This document shows positions 1-9,062 of a stretch of DNA of 59,965 nucleotides, piece after piece; positions within the stretch are counted from its first letter, which is position 1; every line of letters starts with the position of its first letter. The DNA is from Embleya sp040605455 (GTDB lineage Bacteria; Actinomycetota; Actinomycetes; Streptomycetales; Streptomycetaceae). Under the pieces are notes generated by a model that had not been told where the DNA came from, made no database searches, and saw only the letters and a program-made list of their open reading frames with translations. The DNA lies in the NCBI RefSeq assembly GCF_040605455.1, contig NZ_JBEXCV010000038.1:1-59965 (forward strand), given 5' to 3'. Both the position numbers and the translations under genes were made by a program.

Positions 1-124
1 GCTCGGCCGGGCTGCCGTCGCCGGACGCGAACGCCACGCCGCCCAGGGCGACCACGGCCGCCGCGCCGACCGCGGCGACGAGCATGCGGGTGCGGCTTCG
101 CCGCGTGGTCGAGGTCATCGTCAT
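1..124 (-). CDS. N-terminus of a secreted protein (partial)
   Basis: Only the first 41 codons are inside the window; the gene runs off the left edge. The ATG at 124 has a GGAG about 8 bases upstream, and a second in-frame ATG lies at 118. The peptide has an Arg-rich n-region (TSTTRRSRTR), then a hydrophobic stretch (LVAAVGAAAVVALGGVAF) and an Ala-x-Ala-like site near VAFASG. This reads as a cleavable signal peptide, so the product is probably exported. No lipobox Cys is seen before the edge. Function cannot be inferred from this fragment. Confidence 0.7.
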   Translation of the reverse strand, partial: MTMTSTTRRSRTRMLVAAVGAAAVVALGGVAFASGDGSPAE

Positions 125-226
125 CAAGGGGCTCCGATCGTTTTGCCGAGCAGGTGACTTGGGCCGGATCGTCGACCCGGCCACCCCTCCTGACGGGACG
201 ATCCCGGAATTCGTTGCTCGGCCGCG

Positions 227-256
227 GAAAGATCTTCGACCCCCGAAAGATCTTCG
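227..256. repeat. Tandem pair of near-palindromes upstream of the secreted-protein gene
   Basis: GAAAGATCTTCG occurs at 227-238 and again at 245-256, exactly 18 bases apart. Each copy is centred on the palindrome AAGATCTT. The pair lies about 100 bases upstream of the ATG at 124, between that gene and the end of the GGDEF/EAL gene. It could be a regulator binding site; no regulator can be named. Confidence 0.4.
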
Positions 257-279
257 CCCCACCGCCCGCACCGCAGGAC

Positions 280-2388
280 TCAGCTCACATCGGCCCGGCG
301 GTGGTGGTGGATCTCGGTCGGCGCCGCGGGGGTCGCGTGCGCGCCCGCGCCGTGGCGAAGGAGCCAGGCGGTGGCCTCGTCGCCGGGGAGCGCCTTGGAC
401 ATCAGCCAACCCTGGGCCGCGTCGCAGCCCAGTTCGCGCAGGCGCTGGTAAGTGGCCTCGTCCTCGACGCCCTCGGCGACCACGCGCAGGCCCAGCGAGT
501 GGGCCAGTTGCACGATCGAGCAGACGATCGCGGCGTCCTCCTCGTTCATGGTCAGGCGGGCCACGAACGACCGGTCGATCTTGATCTCGCTGACCGGGAT
601 GTGCCGCAGGTGCACGAGCGAGGAGTAGCCGGTACCGAAGTCGTCCAGGGACAGCCGCACGCCCAACCGGCGCAGAGCGTCCAGCGATTCGGCGGCCCGC
701 TGTGGTTCCTCCAGCAGTACGCGCTCGGTGATCTCCAGTTGCAACGCGCCCGCCGCCACGTCGTGTTCGCGCAGTCCCGCCGCCACCGAGTCGGCGAACG
801 AGGGCACATGGATGTCGCGGGCGGAGATGTTCACCGCGACCGGGACGTCGATGCCCTCGGCGTGCCAGCGCGCCACCTGGTCCAGCGCGACGTCCACCAC
901 GTAGCGGGTGAGTCGGGGCATCAGCCCGGTCTGTTCGGCCAAGAGGACGAACTCCTCGGGCGAGACCTGCCCCCGGGTCGGATGCCGCCAACGCACCAGC
1001 GCCTCACAGCCGTCCACCCGGCCGTCGGTGAGCCGAATCTTCGGCTGATAGTGCAGCTCGACCTCGTGGTTGTCCAACGCCCGGCGCAGATCGCCGAGCA
1101 GCAGCAGCTTGTCCCGGGTGTTGACATCACGCGAGTTGTCGTAGAGCTCCACGCCGCTGCGCGAGCGTTTGGCCAAGTACATCGCCACATCGGCGTATTG
1201 GAGCAGGCCCAGGACGTCCCTGGCGTGGTCCGGGAAGATCGCCACGCCGACGCTGGCCTCCACGTCCAGGGTCAACTCGTCCAGGTCGAACGGCTCGCCG
1301 AGGCGGTCAACGATGCGATGGGCGAGGCCCAGGACCACCTCCTGTGCGGTCCGGCGATCCGTGCCCATGTCCAACCCCGGTAACAGCAGCGCGAATTCGT
1401 CGCCACCGAGGCGGGCCACCGTGTCCCCCGGGCGGACCAGCGTCTCCAGCCGCGCGCCGACCTGCTGTAACAGCCGATCACCCGCCACGTGTCCGAGGGT
1501 GTCGTTGACCTCGTGGAAGCGGTGCAGGTCGAGCAACAACAGCGCGACCCGGCCGCCGCGGCCGCCGACCCGACCCAGCGCCTCCTCGCCGCGCTCCAGC
1601 AACAGCCGCCGATTCGGCAGGCCGGTGAGCGCGTCGTGTCGCGACTCCTGCTCACGGTCGAAGCGGACCATCGTGCTGCGGTACAGGGTGTGCAGCGGGA
1701 GTACGAACAGCGGGAGCAGCCAGGGCTGTTCCGCGGCCACCACGGCGATCAGCGGGGACAGGCCGATCAGCGCGCCGTGCGAGACCAGCCGGGCCCGCAA
1801 CTCGGCCCGCACCAGCGTGAACACACTCGTCCCGCGCCAACTCGCCCGAACCAGCCAACCGGACGTCTGCGATACGGCCGCCATCGCGAGCCCGGCCAGC
1901 GCGACCACCGGGAAGTCCGCCACATGCAACCCGCGTGCCTCGTCCGGACCCGGCTCGATGCCGAACAGCCCGAGCACCACGTCGGCGGCGATGAAGGCGA
2001 GTACGTAGTGGCCCATCGTGTAGCCGATCCGCCACCACGAATCGCCTCTGAGCAGGCCGGACACCAGGACCGGAACGGTCTGCCACAGCGCGGCGACCTG
2101 CCACCCGTGCACGAGCAGCAGGCCGAACGTGATGGCGATCGACGGCATCGCGCCGGGGATGTACAACCCCCGGCGCGTGAGCGCCGTGTACACGCCGTCG
2201 ACCGACACCAGTGCGAGCATGATCCACACGCCGGGGGTCAGCGGGACCGGACAACGACCGTCGGCCACGGCGATCCCGGGCGGCACGACGAGCGCGAAGA
2301 GGCCGGTCAACGCCACTATCCCGGTGTGGATGAAGAACGCGCGTGGTCGCGCCAGTCGCGACAGGTCCGTCCTGCCGATCCGACCCAT
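280..2388 (-). CDS. rmdB: Membrane GGDEF-EAL cyclic-di-GMP enzyme, RmdB-like
   Basis: A 702-residue membrane protein with several hydrophobic helices in the first 260 residues (for example GIVALTGLFALVVPPG), followed by GGDEF and EAL domains. The GGDEF motif is intact near residue 328, with an RxxD inhibitory-site motif (RPGD) five residues before it. The EAL motif (EAL, near 462) is followed by the other expected metal and catalytic residues: VNIS, EITE, DDFGTG, IKID and EGVE. Both synthesis and hydrolysis of c-di-GMP are therefore possible on paper. The start at 2388 has AGGGAG seven bases upstream; an upstream frame extension to 2475 lacks such a site. It follows ligA on the same strand, as RmdB does in Streptomyces by my recollection. 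RmdB is known there as a c-di-GMP phosphodiesterase affecting development. Confidence 0.85.
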   Translation of the reverse strand: MGRIGRTDLSRLARPRAFFIHTGIVALTGLFALVVPPGIAVADGRCPVPLTPGVWIMLALVSVDGVYTALTRRGLYIPGAMPSIAITFGLLLVHGWQVAALWQTVPVLVSGLLRGDSWWRIGYTMGHYVLAFIAADVVLGLFGIEPGPDEARGLHVADFPVVALAGLAMAAVSQTSGWLVRASWRGTSVFTLVRAELRARLVSHGALIGLSPLIAVVAAEQPWLLPLFVLPLHTLYRSTMVRFDREQESRHDALTGLPNRRLLLERGEEALGRVGGRGGRVALLLLDLHRFHEVNDTLGHVAGDRLLQQVGARLETLVRPGDTVARLGGDEFALLLPGLDMGTDRRTAQEVVLGLAHRIVDRLGEPFDLDELTLDVEASVGVAIFPDHARDVLGLLQYADVAMYLAKRSRSGVELYDNSRDVNTRDKLLLLGDLRRALDNHEVELHYQPKIRLTDGRVDGCEALVRWRHPTRGQVSPEEFVLLAEQTGLMPRLTRYVVDVALDQVARWHAEGIDVPVAVNISARDIHVPSFADSVAAGLREHDVAAGALQLEITERVLLEEPQRAAESLDALRRLGVRLSLDDFGTGYSSLVHLRHIPVSEIKIDRSFVARLTMNEEDAAIVCSIVQLAHSLGLRVVAEGVEDEATYQRLRELGCDAAQGWLMSKALPGDEATAWLLRHGAGAHATPAAPTEIHHHRRADVS

Positions 2389-2520
2389 GCGCCTGCTCCC
2401 TGCGGCCTCGTCGGGCGGCATCCCGGGCGCCGGGACGGGTACGCCTGTGGGGCACCGAGCCCGCCGGGTGGGCAAGCTCCCGCCCAGGGTAGGTCGTTCC
2501 GGCGGTGCGAGGGAGGGGAA

Positions 2521-4734
2521 TCAGCCGGCGCGCTCGGCCACCCATGCGCGGGCCGCCTCGGGCCCCTCGGCGAGGAGCACCGCGAAGCCCTCGTCGTCGA
2601 GAATCGGCAGGCCAAGTTGCACGGCCTTGTCGTATTTGGAGCCGGGATTGTCGCCCACGACGACGAAGTCGGTCTTCTTCGAGACCGACCCGGTCACCTT
2701 GGCGCCGCGCTCTTCCAGGGCCTCCTTGGAGCTGTCCCGGGTGTACCCGGTGAGAGTTCCGGTGACGACCGTCACAATTCCGTCAAGCGGGCCGGGCGGC
2801 TTCTCCTCGTCGGCGCCCTCCTCGGCGAGTCGCACACCGGCCGCGCGCCACTTCTCGATGATCTCGCGGTGCCAGTCCTCGGCGAACCACTCGGTGACCG
2901 CCTTGGCGATGATCGGGCCGACGCCGTCGACCGCGGCGATCTGCTCCTCGGAGGCTGCGGCGAGGCGGTCGAGGTCGTGGAAGCCGCTCGTGATGGCCCG
3001 TGCGGTGGTGTCGCTGACGTGTCGGATGGAGAGCGCGGTCAGGATCCGCCAGAGTGGCTGGGTCTTGGCCTTCTCCAACTGTTCGATCAACTTGAGCGTG
3101 TTGGCCTTCGGCTCGGAGGGCTTCTTGATGTTGCCCTCCTTGTCGTACGTGGCCTTCGACCAGAAAAAGGGGACGAGTTCCTTCTCGTCCTCGGCCGCGC
3201 CCTTGCGATTGACCTTGCGCAGCATCTGCACGTCGCGCAGTTGATCGGCCGTCAGGTCGAACAGGTCGGCCTCGGTGTCGAGCACGGACGGGCCCGCGTG
3301 TGGGTGGGTGAGCGCGACCGCGGTCTCGTAGCCGAGTGCTTCGATGTCGAATGCCTTGCGGCCTGCGAGGTAGAAGATCCGCTCGCGCAACTGGGCGGGA
3401 CACGAGCGCGCGTTCGGGCAACGCAGGTCGATGTCGCCTTCCTTCATCGCGCGCAGCTCGGATCTGCACTCGGGGCACGTGGACGGCATCTCGAACTCGC
3501 GCTCACTCCCGTCGCGCAGGTCGGCGACCGGACCGAGGATCTCCGGGATCACGTCGCCGGCCTTGCGCAGCACGATCATGTCGCCGATCAGCACGCCCTT
3601 GGCCTTGACCACTTGCTGGTTGTGCAGCGTCGCGCGAGCCACCACCGACCCCGCCACCGTCACCGGCTCCATCACCGCATAAGGCGTCACGCGGCCCGTG
3701 CGCCCGACGCCCACCTCGATGTCGAGCAGCTTGGTGTTGACCTCCTGCGGCGGGTACTTGAACGCGATCGCCCACCGAGGCGCCTTGGAGGTCGCGCCGA
3801 GCCGGCCCTGGATCGGGATCTCGTCGACCTTGATCACGATGCCGTCGATCTCGTGCTCGACCGAGTTCCGGTGCTCGCCGAAGTACCGGACGAACTCCTT
3901 CACCTCGTCGATCGTGTCGACCACCTTGTTGTGCTGCGCGGTCGGCAACCCCCACGCGTGCAGGCGCTCGTACGCGTGCGACTGGCAGTCGATGTCGAAG
4001 CCCCGACGGGCGCCGATGCCGTGCACGATCATGTGCAGCGGACGCGACGCGGTCACCCGCGGATCCTTCTGCCGCAACGATCCGGCAGCGGCGTTGCGAG
4101 GGTTGGCGAACGGCTTTTCGCCGGCCGCGACCAGTCGCGCGTTCAACTCGTCGAACTTCTCGATCGGGAAGAAGACCTCGCCCCGGATCTCGACCAGTTC
4201 GGGTACGTCGTGCCCGCCGTCGTCGCGCAGCTGCGTCGGGATCTCGGCGATCGTGCGGATGTTCGGCGTGACGTCCTCGCCGGTCCGGCCGTCTCCGCGC
4301 GTCAACGCGCGCACCAGCCGGCCGTTCTCGTACAGGAGGTTGATCGCCAGCCCGTCGATCTTGAGCTCGCACAAGTAGTGGAACGACCCCGTGCCCAGCT
4401 CGCGGGTGAGTCGGTCGTCCCACTCGTCGAGTTCGTCCTCGTTCATCGCGTTGTCGAGGCTGAGCAGGCGCTCCAGGTGGTCCACCGAGGTGAAGTCGGT
4501 CGAGTACGTGCCGCCGACCTTCTGGGTCGGCGAATCAGGCGTGCGCAGCGCCGGGTATTGCTCCTCGATCGCCTCCAGCTCCCGCATCAGCGCGTCGAAC
4601 TCGCCGTCGCTGACGACCGGCGCGTCCTTCACGTAGTAGCGGAAGCGGTGCTCCTCCAGCTCACGGGCGAGGGTCGCGGCGCGTTCGCGCACCTCGGCCG
4701 GGATCTCGTCCACTCCGGTCGTCGCACCAGCCAC
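2521..4734 (-). CDS. ligA: NAD-dependent DNA ligase LigA
   Basis: Seals nicks during replication and repair using NAD+. The 737-residue product has the adenylation motif CELKIDGLA with the nucleophile Lys near residue 125. An OB-fold region and a four-Cys zinc finger (CPEC ... CPNARSC, about residues 418-442) follow, then helix-hairpin-helix repeats (AVDGVGPIIAKAV) and a C-terminal BRCT domain (about 651-737, VVTGTLTGYTRDSS). Between zinc finger and HhH is the charged insertion seen in actinomycete ligases. I chose the GTG at 4734 because GGAGGG lies seven bases upstream. The frame stays open upstream into the preceding gene, but that extension is not ligase-like. It lies 79 bases downstream of the MetE-like gene and 132 bases upstream of the RmdB-like gene. 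Confidence 0.95.
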   Translation of the reverse strand: MAGATTGVDEIPAEVRERAATLARELEEHRFRYYVKDAPVVSDGEFDALMRELEAIEEQYPALRTPDSPTQKVGGTYSTDFTSVDHLERLLSLDNAMNEDELDEWDDRLTRELGTGSFHYLCELKIDGLAINLLYENGRLVRALTRGDGRTGEDVTPNIRTIAEIPTQLRDDGGHDVPELVEIRGEVFFPIEKFDELNARLVAAGEKPFANPRNAAAGSLRQKDPRVTASRPLHMIVHGIGARRGFDIDCQSHAYERLHAWGLPTAQHNKVVDTIDEVKEFVRYFGEHRNSVEHEIDGIVIKVDEIPIQGRLGATSKAPRWAIAFKYPPQEVNTKLLDIEVGVGRTGRVTPYAVMEPVTVAGSVVARATLHNQQVVKAKGVLIGDMIVLRKAGDVIPEILGPVADLRDGSEREFEMPSTCPECRSELRAMKEGDIDLRCPNARSCPAQLRERIFYLAGRKAFDIEALGYETAVALTHPHAGPSVLDTEADLFDLTADQLRDVQMLRKVNRKGAAEDEKELVPFFWSKATYDKEGNIKKPSEPKANTLKLIEQLEKAKTQPLWRILTALSIRHVSDTTARAITSGFHDLDRLAAASEEQIAAVDGVGPIIAKAVTEWFAEDWHREIIEKWRAAGVRLAEEGADEEKPPGPLDGIVTVVTGTLTGYTRDSSKEALEERGAKVTGSVSKKTDFVVVGDNPGSKYDKAVQLGLPILDDEGFAVLLAEGPEAARAWVAERAG

Positions 4735-4813
4735 GTCGTCGCCCTCCAGCGCCACCAGTTCGAATGAGGTTCGCGGCGTTGCGCGGCCGAGCACCGAGGC
4801 ACGCCGCGTTTCG

Positions 4814-5878
4814 CTACATGGCGCCTTCGGGGTCGTCCCGAAGCACCCGGCCGGCAGCCACGCTGTGGGACAGGGCAGCCCGGGCATGTGCCGGAGAGGC
4901 ACCGGCGAGGCCACACGTGGGGGTCACCACGACGGCTTCGGCCAGGGACTCCGGCGGAAAACCGAGCCTGTTCCACAACGTTCCGACAGACCTGACGGTA
5001 CCGGGCGGGTCGGACAGCGGGCGCACTCCCACACCGGGCTTGACCTCGGACGCGTCGCCCTCCGGGGCCAGAGCGGGCACCACCCCGGCGAAGAACCGGA
5101 ACCCGGCCTCGACCGCCTCGCCGATCGATTCGTCCTGGGATCGTTGCAGCAGCGAGAAGTCGAGCGAGACGCCCGCCGCGCCGGCCTGGCGCAGCAGCGT
5201 GATCGGCGTGCCCGGCGCGCAGCAGTGCACGATGGTCGGCGCGCCCGCGCCCGCGATCACGTCCCGCAGCGTGTCGCGAACCACCGCCTTGTCCACGGCC
5301 CGCAGCCGGCCGAAGCCGCTCGCGGTCGGCACGTCGCCGGCGATCACGCCGGGCAGCGAGGGCTCGTCCAGTTGCAGCACCAGGTCGGCGCCCGGGATCC
5401 GCCGGGCCACCTCGGTTACATGCAGCCGGATTCCCTCGGCGAGCGACACGGCCAGGTCCCGGCACGCGCCCGGGTCGGCCAATGCCTTGTCACCGTAGGT
5501 CAGTTCGATCGTGGCGGCGAGCGTCCACGGACCGGCGACCTGGATCTTGAGCGGACCGGTGTAGCCCTGGGTGAACTCCTCCAGCGCGTCCAGGTCCTGG
5601 CCCAGGTACGAGCGGGCCCGGCGGTGGTCGCGCCCGGGGCGGTCCACGAAGCGCCACCCGGAGGGCTGTACGTCGGCGTAGAGGTCGACCAGCATCCCGG
5701 CCGAGCGGCCGGTCAGGTCGGCACCCGGCCCGCGGGCGGGCAACTCGGGCAGGTGCGGCAGGTCGGTCAGCAGGCCGAGCACCATCTTGACGGTCTCGCG
5801 AATGTCCTCACCGGGCATGGAACCGACCCCGGTGGCGCTGCCGGGTGACCAGGGAGAAGTACGTTCTGGGGTGTCCAC
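4814..5878 (-). CDS. MetE C-terminal-domain-like (cobalamin-independent methionine synthase family) protein
   Basis: 354 residues, about half the size of MetE and matching only its C-terminal catalytic barrel. Signature pieces are LVLQLDEPSLPGV, the zinc-binding HCC in TIVHCCAPGTP, and the last zinc Cys in TPTCGLAGASP. The position that is usually Glu in the IE zinc-ligand segment appears to be Asp (GVSLDFSLLQ). It probably transfers a methyl group from a small donor to a thiol, but the methyl donor is unknown because the N-terminal folate-binding half is absent. Starts at GTG 5878, ten bases after the exporter stop, so the two are probably co-transcribed. An upstream Pro-rich in-frame extension is a shadow of the exporter gene. 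Confidence 0.75.
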   Translation of the reverse strand: MDTPERTSPWSPGSATGVGSMPGEDIRETVKMVLGLLTDLPHLPELPARGPGADLTGRSAGMLVDLYADVQPSGWRFVDRPGRDHRRARSYLGQDLDALEEFTQGYTGPLKIQVAGPWTLAATIELTYGDKALADPGACRDLAVSLAEGIRLHVTEVARRIPGADLVLQLDEPSLPGVIAGDVPTASGFGRLRAVDKAVVRDTLRDVIAGAGAPTIVHCCAPGTPITLLRQAGAAGVSLDFSLLQRSQDESIGEAVEAGFRFFAGVVPALAPEGDASEVKPGVGVRPLSDPPGTVRSVGTLWNRLGFPPESLAEAVVVTPTCGLAGASPAHARAALSHSVAAGRVLRDDPEGAM

Positions 5879-5888
5879 GCCCGGAAGC

Positions 5889-7481
5889 CTAGTTCGTCCC
5901 GGCGGGCACCTTGGCGGGCCCCGGAGCGGTGTCGGCCGCGGTTTCGGGTGCGGCGTCGGGCCTGGAGTCGGGCGTGGAGTCGGACGCGACGGGTCGGGCC
6001 GGTGCGCCGGCGGCCGAGCGCAGCGGCACCTCACGGATGAACCAGGACAATGCGAACGCGAGCGCGGACAGGATCGCCAGCCCGATCGCCACGCCGTGCA
6101 GACCGCCGGTCACCGCCGACCGGAAGGTCTCCCGGGCGGCGGCGGGCAACTCGCGCAGCATCGCGGGGGTCAGGTCGGCTCCACCGGCCTCCTGCGGGCC
6201 CGACGCGGCTTCGAGGCGGTGTGCGTACACCGCGCCGAGCAGTGCGACGCCGAGCGATCCGCCGATCGTGCGGGTCAGTGTGGCGGTACCACTCGCCGCG
6301 CCCAGGTCGCGCGGATCGGCGCTGTTCATCGTGATCAGCATGGTGCTCTGCATCAGGAAGCCCACGCCGATCCCGATCACCAGGGTCAGCGCCGAGGCCA
6401 GGGCCGTGGGGGTGCCCATCCGGAGGCCGAGCAGGGCGAGTGCGCCGACGATCATCACGGCGCCGCCCAGGATGGGGTACACCCGATAGCGACCGGTGCG
6501 GCCGATCAGTCGGCCGATGGTGATCTGCACGCCGAGCATGCCGAACATCAGCGGCAGGAGCAGCAGTCCGCCCGCGGTGGGTGAGGCGTCGCGGACGAAC
6601 TGCATGTACTGCGGGAGGTAGTTGGTCGCGGTGATCATCACCGCGCCGACCAGGAAGCTCAGCACCTGGGCGAGGGCGAAGTTGCGGTCGGCGAACAGGC
6701 GCGGCGGGATGATCGGTTCGGTGGCGCGCCGCTCGACCGGGACGAACGCGGCAAGCGCGGCGACGGCGAGCCCGGCCAGGCCGAGGATCTGCGGCGAGGT
6801 CCACGCGTAGGTGGTGCCCGCCCAGCCGGCGAGCAGGGTCAGGGCGATGATCCCGGTGGTGAGCAGCGCGGCGCCCGCGATGTCGATCCGGGCCTTGATC
6901 CGCACGGTGTCGAGGCGGATGCCGAAGCCGACGATGGCCAGGGCGAGCAGGCCGACCGGCACGTTGACGTAGAACGCCCAGCGCCAATTCAGGTGATCGG
7001 TGAGGAAGCCGCCCAGCAGTGGCCCGCCGACCAGTGCGATCGGCATGATGGCGCCGAACAGCGTCTGCACCCGGCCGCTGTCGCGTGGCTGCACGAGCGC
7101 GCCGATCAACGCGAACGCGCCGACCATCAGGCCGCCCGCTCCCAACCCCTGGACGGCGCGGAAGACGATCAGCTCGTCCATGTCCCGGGCCATTCCGGAG
7201 AGCATCGAGCCGATCAGGAACACGCCGATCGAAGCCATGAACACGCCCTTGCGACCGTAGAGGTCGCCGAGCTTGCCCCAGATCGGGGTGGTCGCGGCGG
7301 CGGCGAGCAGGTAGGCGGTCACCACCCAGGACAGCCGGTCCAGGCCGCCGAGGTCGCCGACGATGGTGGGCAGCGCGGTGCCCACGATGGTGCCGTCGAG
7401 CATGCCCAGGAACATGCCGAGCACGAGGCCGACGATGGCGAAGGGGATCCTGGTGGGTGGGGTGTCGGTTTCCTGTGGCAT
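5889..7481 (-). CDS. MFS multidrug exporter, 14-TM DHA2 (EmrB/QacA) type
   Basis: 530 residues of mostly hydrophobic helices. Diagnostic motifs are LDGTIVGTALPTI in TM1, the loop 2-3 signature GKLGDLYGRKGVF, and NWRWAFYVNVPVG between TM5 and TM6, as in proton-driven drug exporters of the EmrB/QacA group. The C-terminus is a hydrophilic Ala/Pro/Asp tail. The ATG at 7481 (MPQETDTPP) is preceded by a G-rich stretch about nine bases upstream. It is 53 bases downstream of the FMN reductase gene and next to a divergent TetR gene, so it is probably one drug- or quinone-responsive unit with them. Substrate cannot be predicted. Confidence 0.9.
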   Translation of the reverse strand: MPQETDTPPTRIPFAIVGLVLGMFLGMLDGTIVGTALPTIVGDLGGLDRLSWVVTAYLLAAAATTPIWGKLGDLYGRKGVFMASIGVFLIGSMLSGMARDMDELIVFRAVQGLGAGGLMVGAFALIGALVQPRDSGRVQTLFGAIMPIALVGGPLLGGFLTDHLNWRWAFYVNVPVGLLALAIVGFGIRLDTVRIKARIDIAGAALLTTGIIALTLLAGWAGTTYAWTSPQILGLAGLAVAALAAFVPVERRATEPIIPPRLFADRNFALAQVLSFLVGAVMITATNYLPQYMQFVRDASPTAGGLLLLPLMFGMLGVQITIGRLIGRTGRYRVYPILGGAVMIVGALALLGLRMGTPTALASALTLVIGIGVGFLMQSTMLITMNSADPRDLGAASGTATLTRTIGGSLGVALLGAVYAHRLEAASGPQEAGGADLTPAMLRELPAAARETFRSAVTGGLHGVAIGLAILSALAFALSWFIREVPLRSAAGAPARPVASDSTPDSRPDAAPETAADTAPGPAKVPAGTN

Positions 7482-7534
7482 GGCGTTGGCCCCCCGTGCT
7501 GAAGTCGGTCGGGTTCGATGGTGTCGACGGGTCG

Positions 7535-8128
7535 TCAGGCCGCGTACGGGCGGACGGCCTTGGCCTCGCGCAGGGCGTGCGCCCACCACGCGAGCTGGTC
7601 GAGCATGGTCTTCGCGGCGGTGTTCGAGGCGGGGTCGACCGCGTCGCCCTCGGCGTCGAATTTGTCCCAATGCCCGTGAAAGCTGACCGTGTCCCGGACG
7701 GTGACCGCGTGCAACTCGGCCAGCACAACCCGCAGTTGCTCGACCGCGCGCAGGCCGCCGGAAACTCCGCCGTAGGACACGAAACCGACCGGCTTGGCAT
7801 GCCACTCCGGGTTGTGCCAGTCGATCGCGTTCTTCAGCGCGGCCGGAAAGCTGTGGTTGTACTCCGGCGTGACGATCACGAACGCGTCGGCGGCGGCCAG
7901 CCGGGGCGACACCTTCGCGAGCAGCTCGGCGGTGCCGGGCGCCGGCGGCTGCCCGAAGGCCGGGAACACGGTGGGCAGCGGGGTCTCGACCAGGTCGACC
8001 ACGTCGACGGTCCAGTCGGTGCGCTCGGCGGCGCGGGCACGCGTCCAGGCTCCGACGGTGGGCGCGAAGCGGCCGTCCCGGGTGCTGCCCAGGATGATCG
8101 CCAGGCGCAGGGGAGTGGTGGTGGGCAT
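7535..8128 (-). CDS. NADPH-dependent FMN reductase / quinone reductase-like flavoprotein
   Basis: 197 residues with the flavodoxin-like fold of the NADPH-dependent FMN reductase family. It has the phosphate-binding loop near the N-terminus (IILGSTRDGRFAP), the TPEYNHSFPAALKNAIDW flavin-side segment and the SYGGVSGG loop. It probably reduces flavins, quinones or nitro/azo compounds. The ATG at 8128 has GGAGGA six bases upstream. The promoter region upstream contains five operator-like repeats shared with the divergent TetR gene, so it is probably TetR-controlled together with the exporter. Confidence 0.88.
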   Translation of the reverse strand: MPTTTPLRLAIILGSTRDGRFAPTVGAWTRARAAERTDWTVDVVDLVETPLPTVFPAFGQPPAPGTAELLAKVSPRLAAADAFVIVTPEYNHSFPAALKNAIDWHNPEWHAKPVGFVSYGGVSGGLRAVEQLRVVLAELHAVTVRDTVSFHGHWDKFDAEGDAVDPASNTAAKTMLDQLAWWAHALREAKAVRPYAA

Positions 8129-8146
8129 GGTGCTCCTCCATGGATG

Positions 8147-8234
8147 TGTACAACGTATCCGGCGAAATACAACGTACACATCGGTGCGTACGTCGTCCAC
8201 TCCCGATACGTCGTCTACTCCTGATACGTTGTAC
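8147..8234. promoter_or_regulatory. Array of five TetR-type operator half-sites
   Basis: In the divergent gap between the FMN reductase and TetR genes, TACAACGTA occurs at 8149-8157 and 8168-8176. Its reverse complement TACGTTGTA is at 8225-8233, with close variants TACGTCGTC at 8189-8197 and 8207-8215. The last three start exactly 18 bases apart. GTACAACGTAT (8148-8158) and ATACGTTGTAC (8224-8234) are perfect 11-base inverted copies at the two ends. The most likely ligand is the adjacent TetR protein. Confidence 0.7.
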
Positions 8235-8266
8235 GCGTCGTCGCAGCGCACCCCGGAGGACCCGTC

Positions 8267-9049
8267 ATGGCCGACCAGAAGAAGAAGTCGTCGTCGGCCG
8301 AGGTGCGATCGGACGCCGCCGCCGGCGCCGGTAACGAGCCGCGCGTCTCGCTGTGGGAGCGGCTGGAGAACCCGCCGCCCGCCCCGCGTACCGTGCTCAC
8401 CCCGGACCGGATCGCCGAGGTCGCGGTCGGGGTCGCCGACGCGGAGGGCATCGAGGCGGTGACGATGCGGCGGTTGGCCACCGAGTTGGGCGTCGCGCCG
8501 ATGGCCGCGTATCGGTACGTGGCGGGCAAGGACGACCTGTTGGAGCTGATGGTCGACCGGGTCTACGGCGAGTTGACCGCGCCCGAGGCCGGTGCGGGTT
8601 GGCGAGCGACGCTGCGCACGCTCGCGACGAGCACGCGCGACATCGTGCTGCGGCATCCGTGGCTGGTACAGCTGCCGACGGCCCGCGCGGCGATCTCGCT
8701 CACCCCGAACCGGCTGGCGGCGGCGGAGTGGGGGATGGCCGCGCTGTCCGAACTCGACCTGCCGCCCGACGAGATGATGGTCGCGGTGGACACGGTCGGC
8801 GCGTACGTCCAGGGCCGCACCGCCTCCGAGGTGGCCACCCTGCGGCTGATGGCGGTGCAGGGCGCGGCCGACGGCCACGCGCTGCGCACGCACCTGGCTC
8901 CGGAGATGACCTACCTGATGGGCACGGGCCGCTACCCCGCCTTCCGCACGTATATCGGCACCGCCCGCCGCAAGGACGACGCCCGCTGGCAATTCGAAAC
9001 CGCCCTGGACTGCGTCCTCGACGGCCTCGCCACCCGCCTGGGTATCTGA
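8267..9049 (+). CDS. TetR-family transcriptional regulator
   Basis: 260 residues. A charged N-terminal extension (about 45 residues, KKKSSS...) precedes the HTH: LTPDRIAEVAVGVADAEG, then MRRLATELGVAPMAAYRYV, the classic TetR recognition region. The larger C-terminal part fits the ligand-binding domain of the TetR subgroup that represses drug exporters. The ATG at 8267 has CCGGAGGA about six bases upstream. It is divergent from the FMN reductase-exporter pair, with a repeat array between. It likely represses both directions and releases on binding a drug-like ligand. Confidence 0.9.
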   Translation: MADQKKKSSSAEVRSDAAAGAGNEPRVSLWERLENPPPAPRTVLTPDRIAEVAVGVADAEGIEAVTMRRLATELGVAPMAAYRYVAGKDDLLELMVDRVYGELTAPEAGAGWRATLRTLATSTRDIVLRHPWLVQLPTARAAISLTPNRLAAAEWGMAALSELDLPPDEMMVAVDTVGAYVQGRTASEVATLRLMAVQGAADGHALRTHLAPEMTYLMGTGRYPAFRTYIGTARRKDDARWQFETALDCVLDGLATRLGI

Positions 9050-9062
9050 CCCGCGAGGTGCG

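Noticed and set aside
1489..4767. A 1092-codon open frame on the plus strand opposite the RmdB-like gene and ligA
   Set aside because: It has no recognisable domain, is dominated by His, Arg, Gln and Val, and runs antisense to two well-supported genes. Long antisense frames are expected at this GC content.
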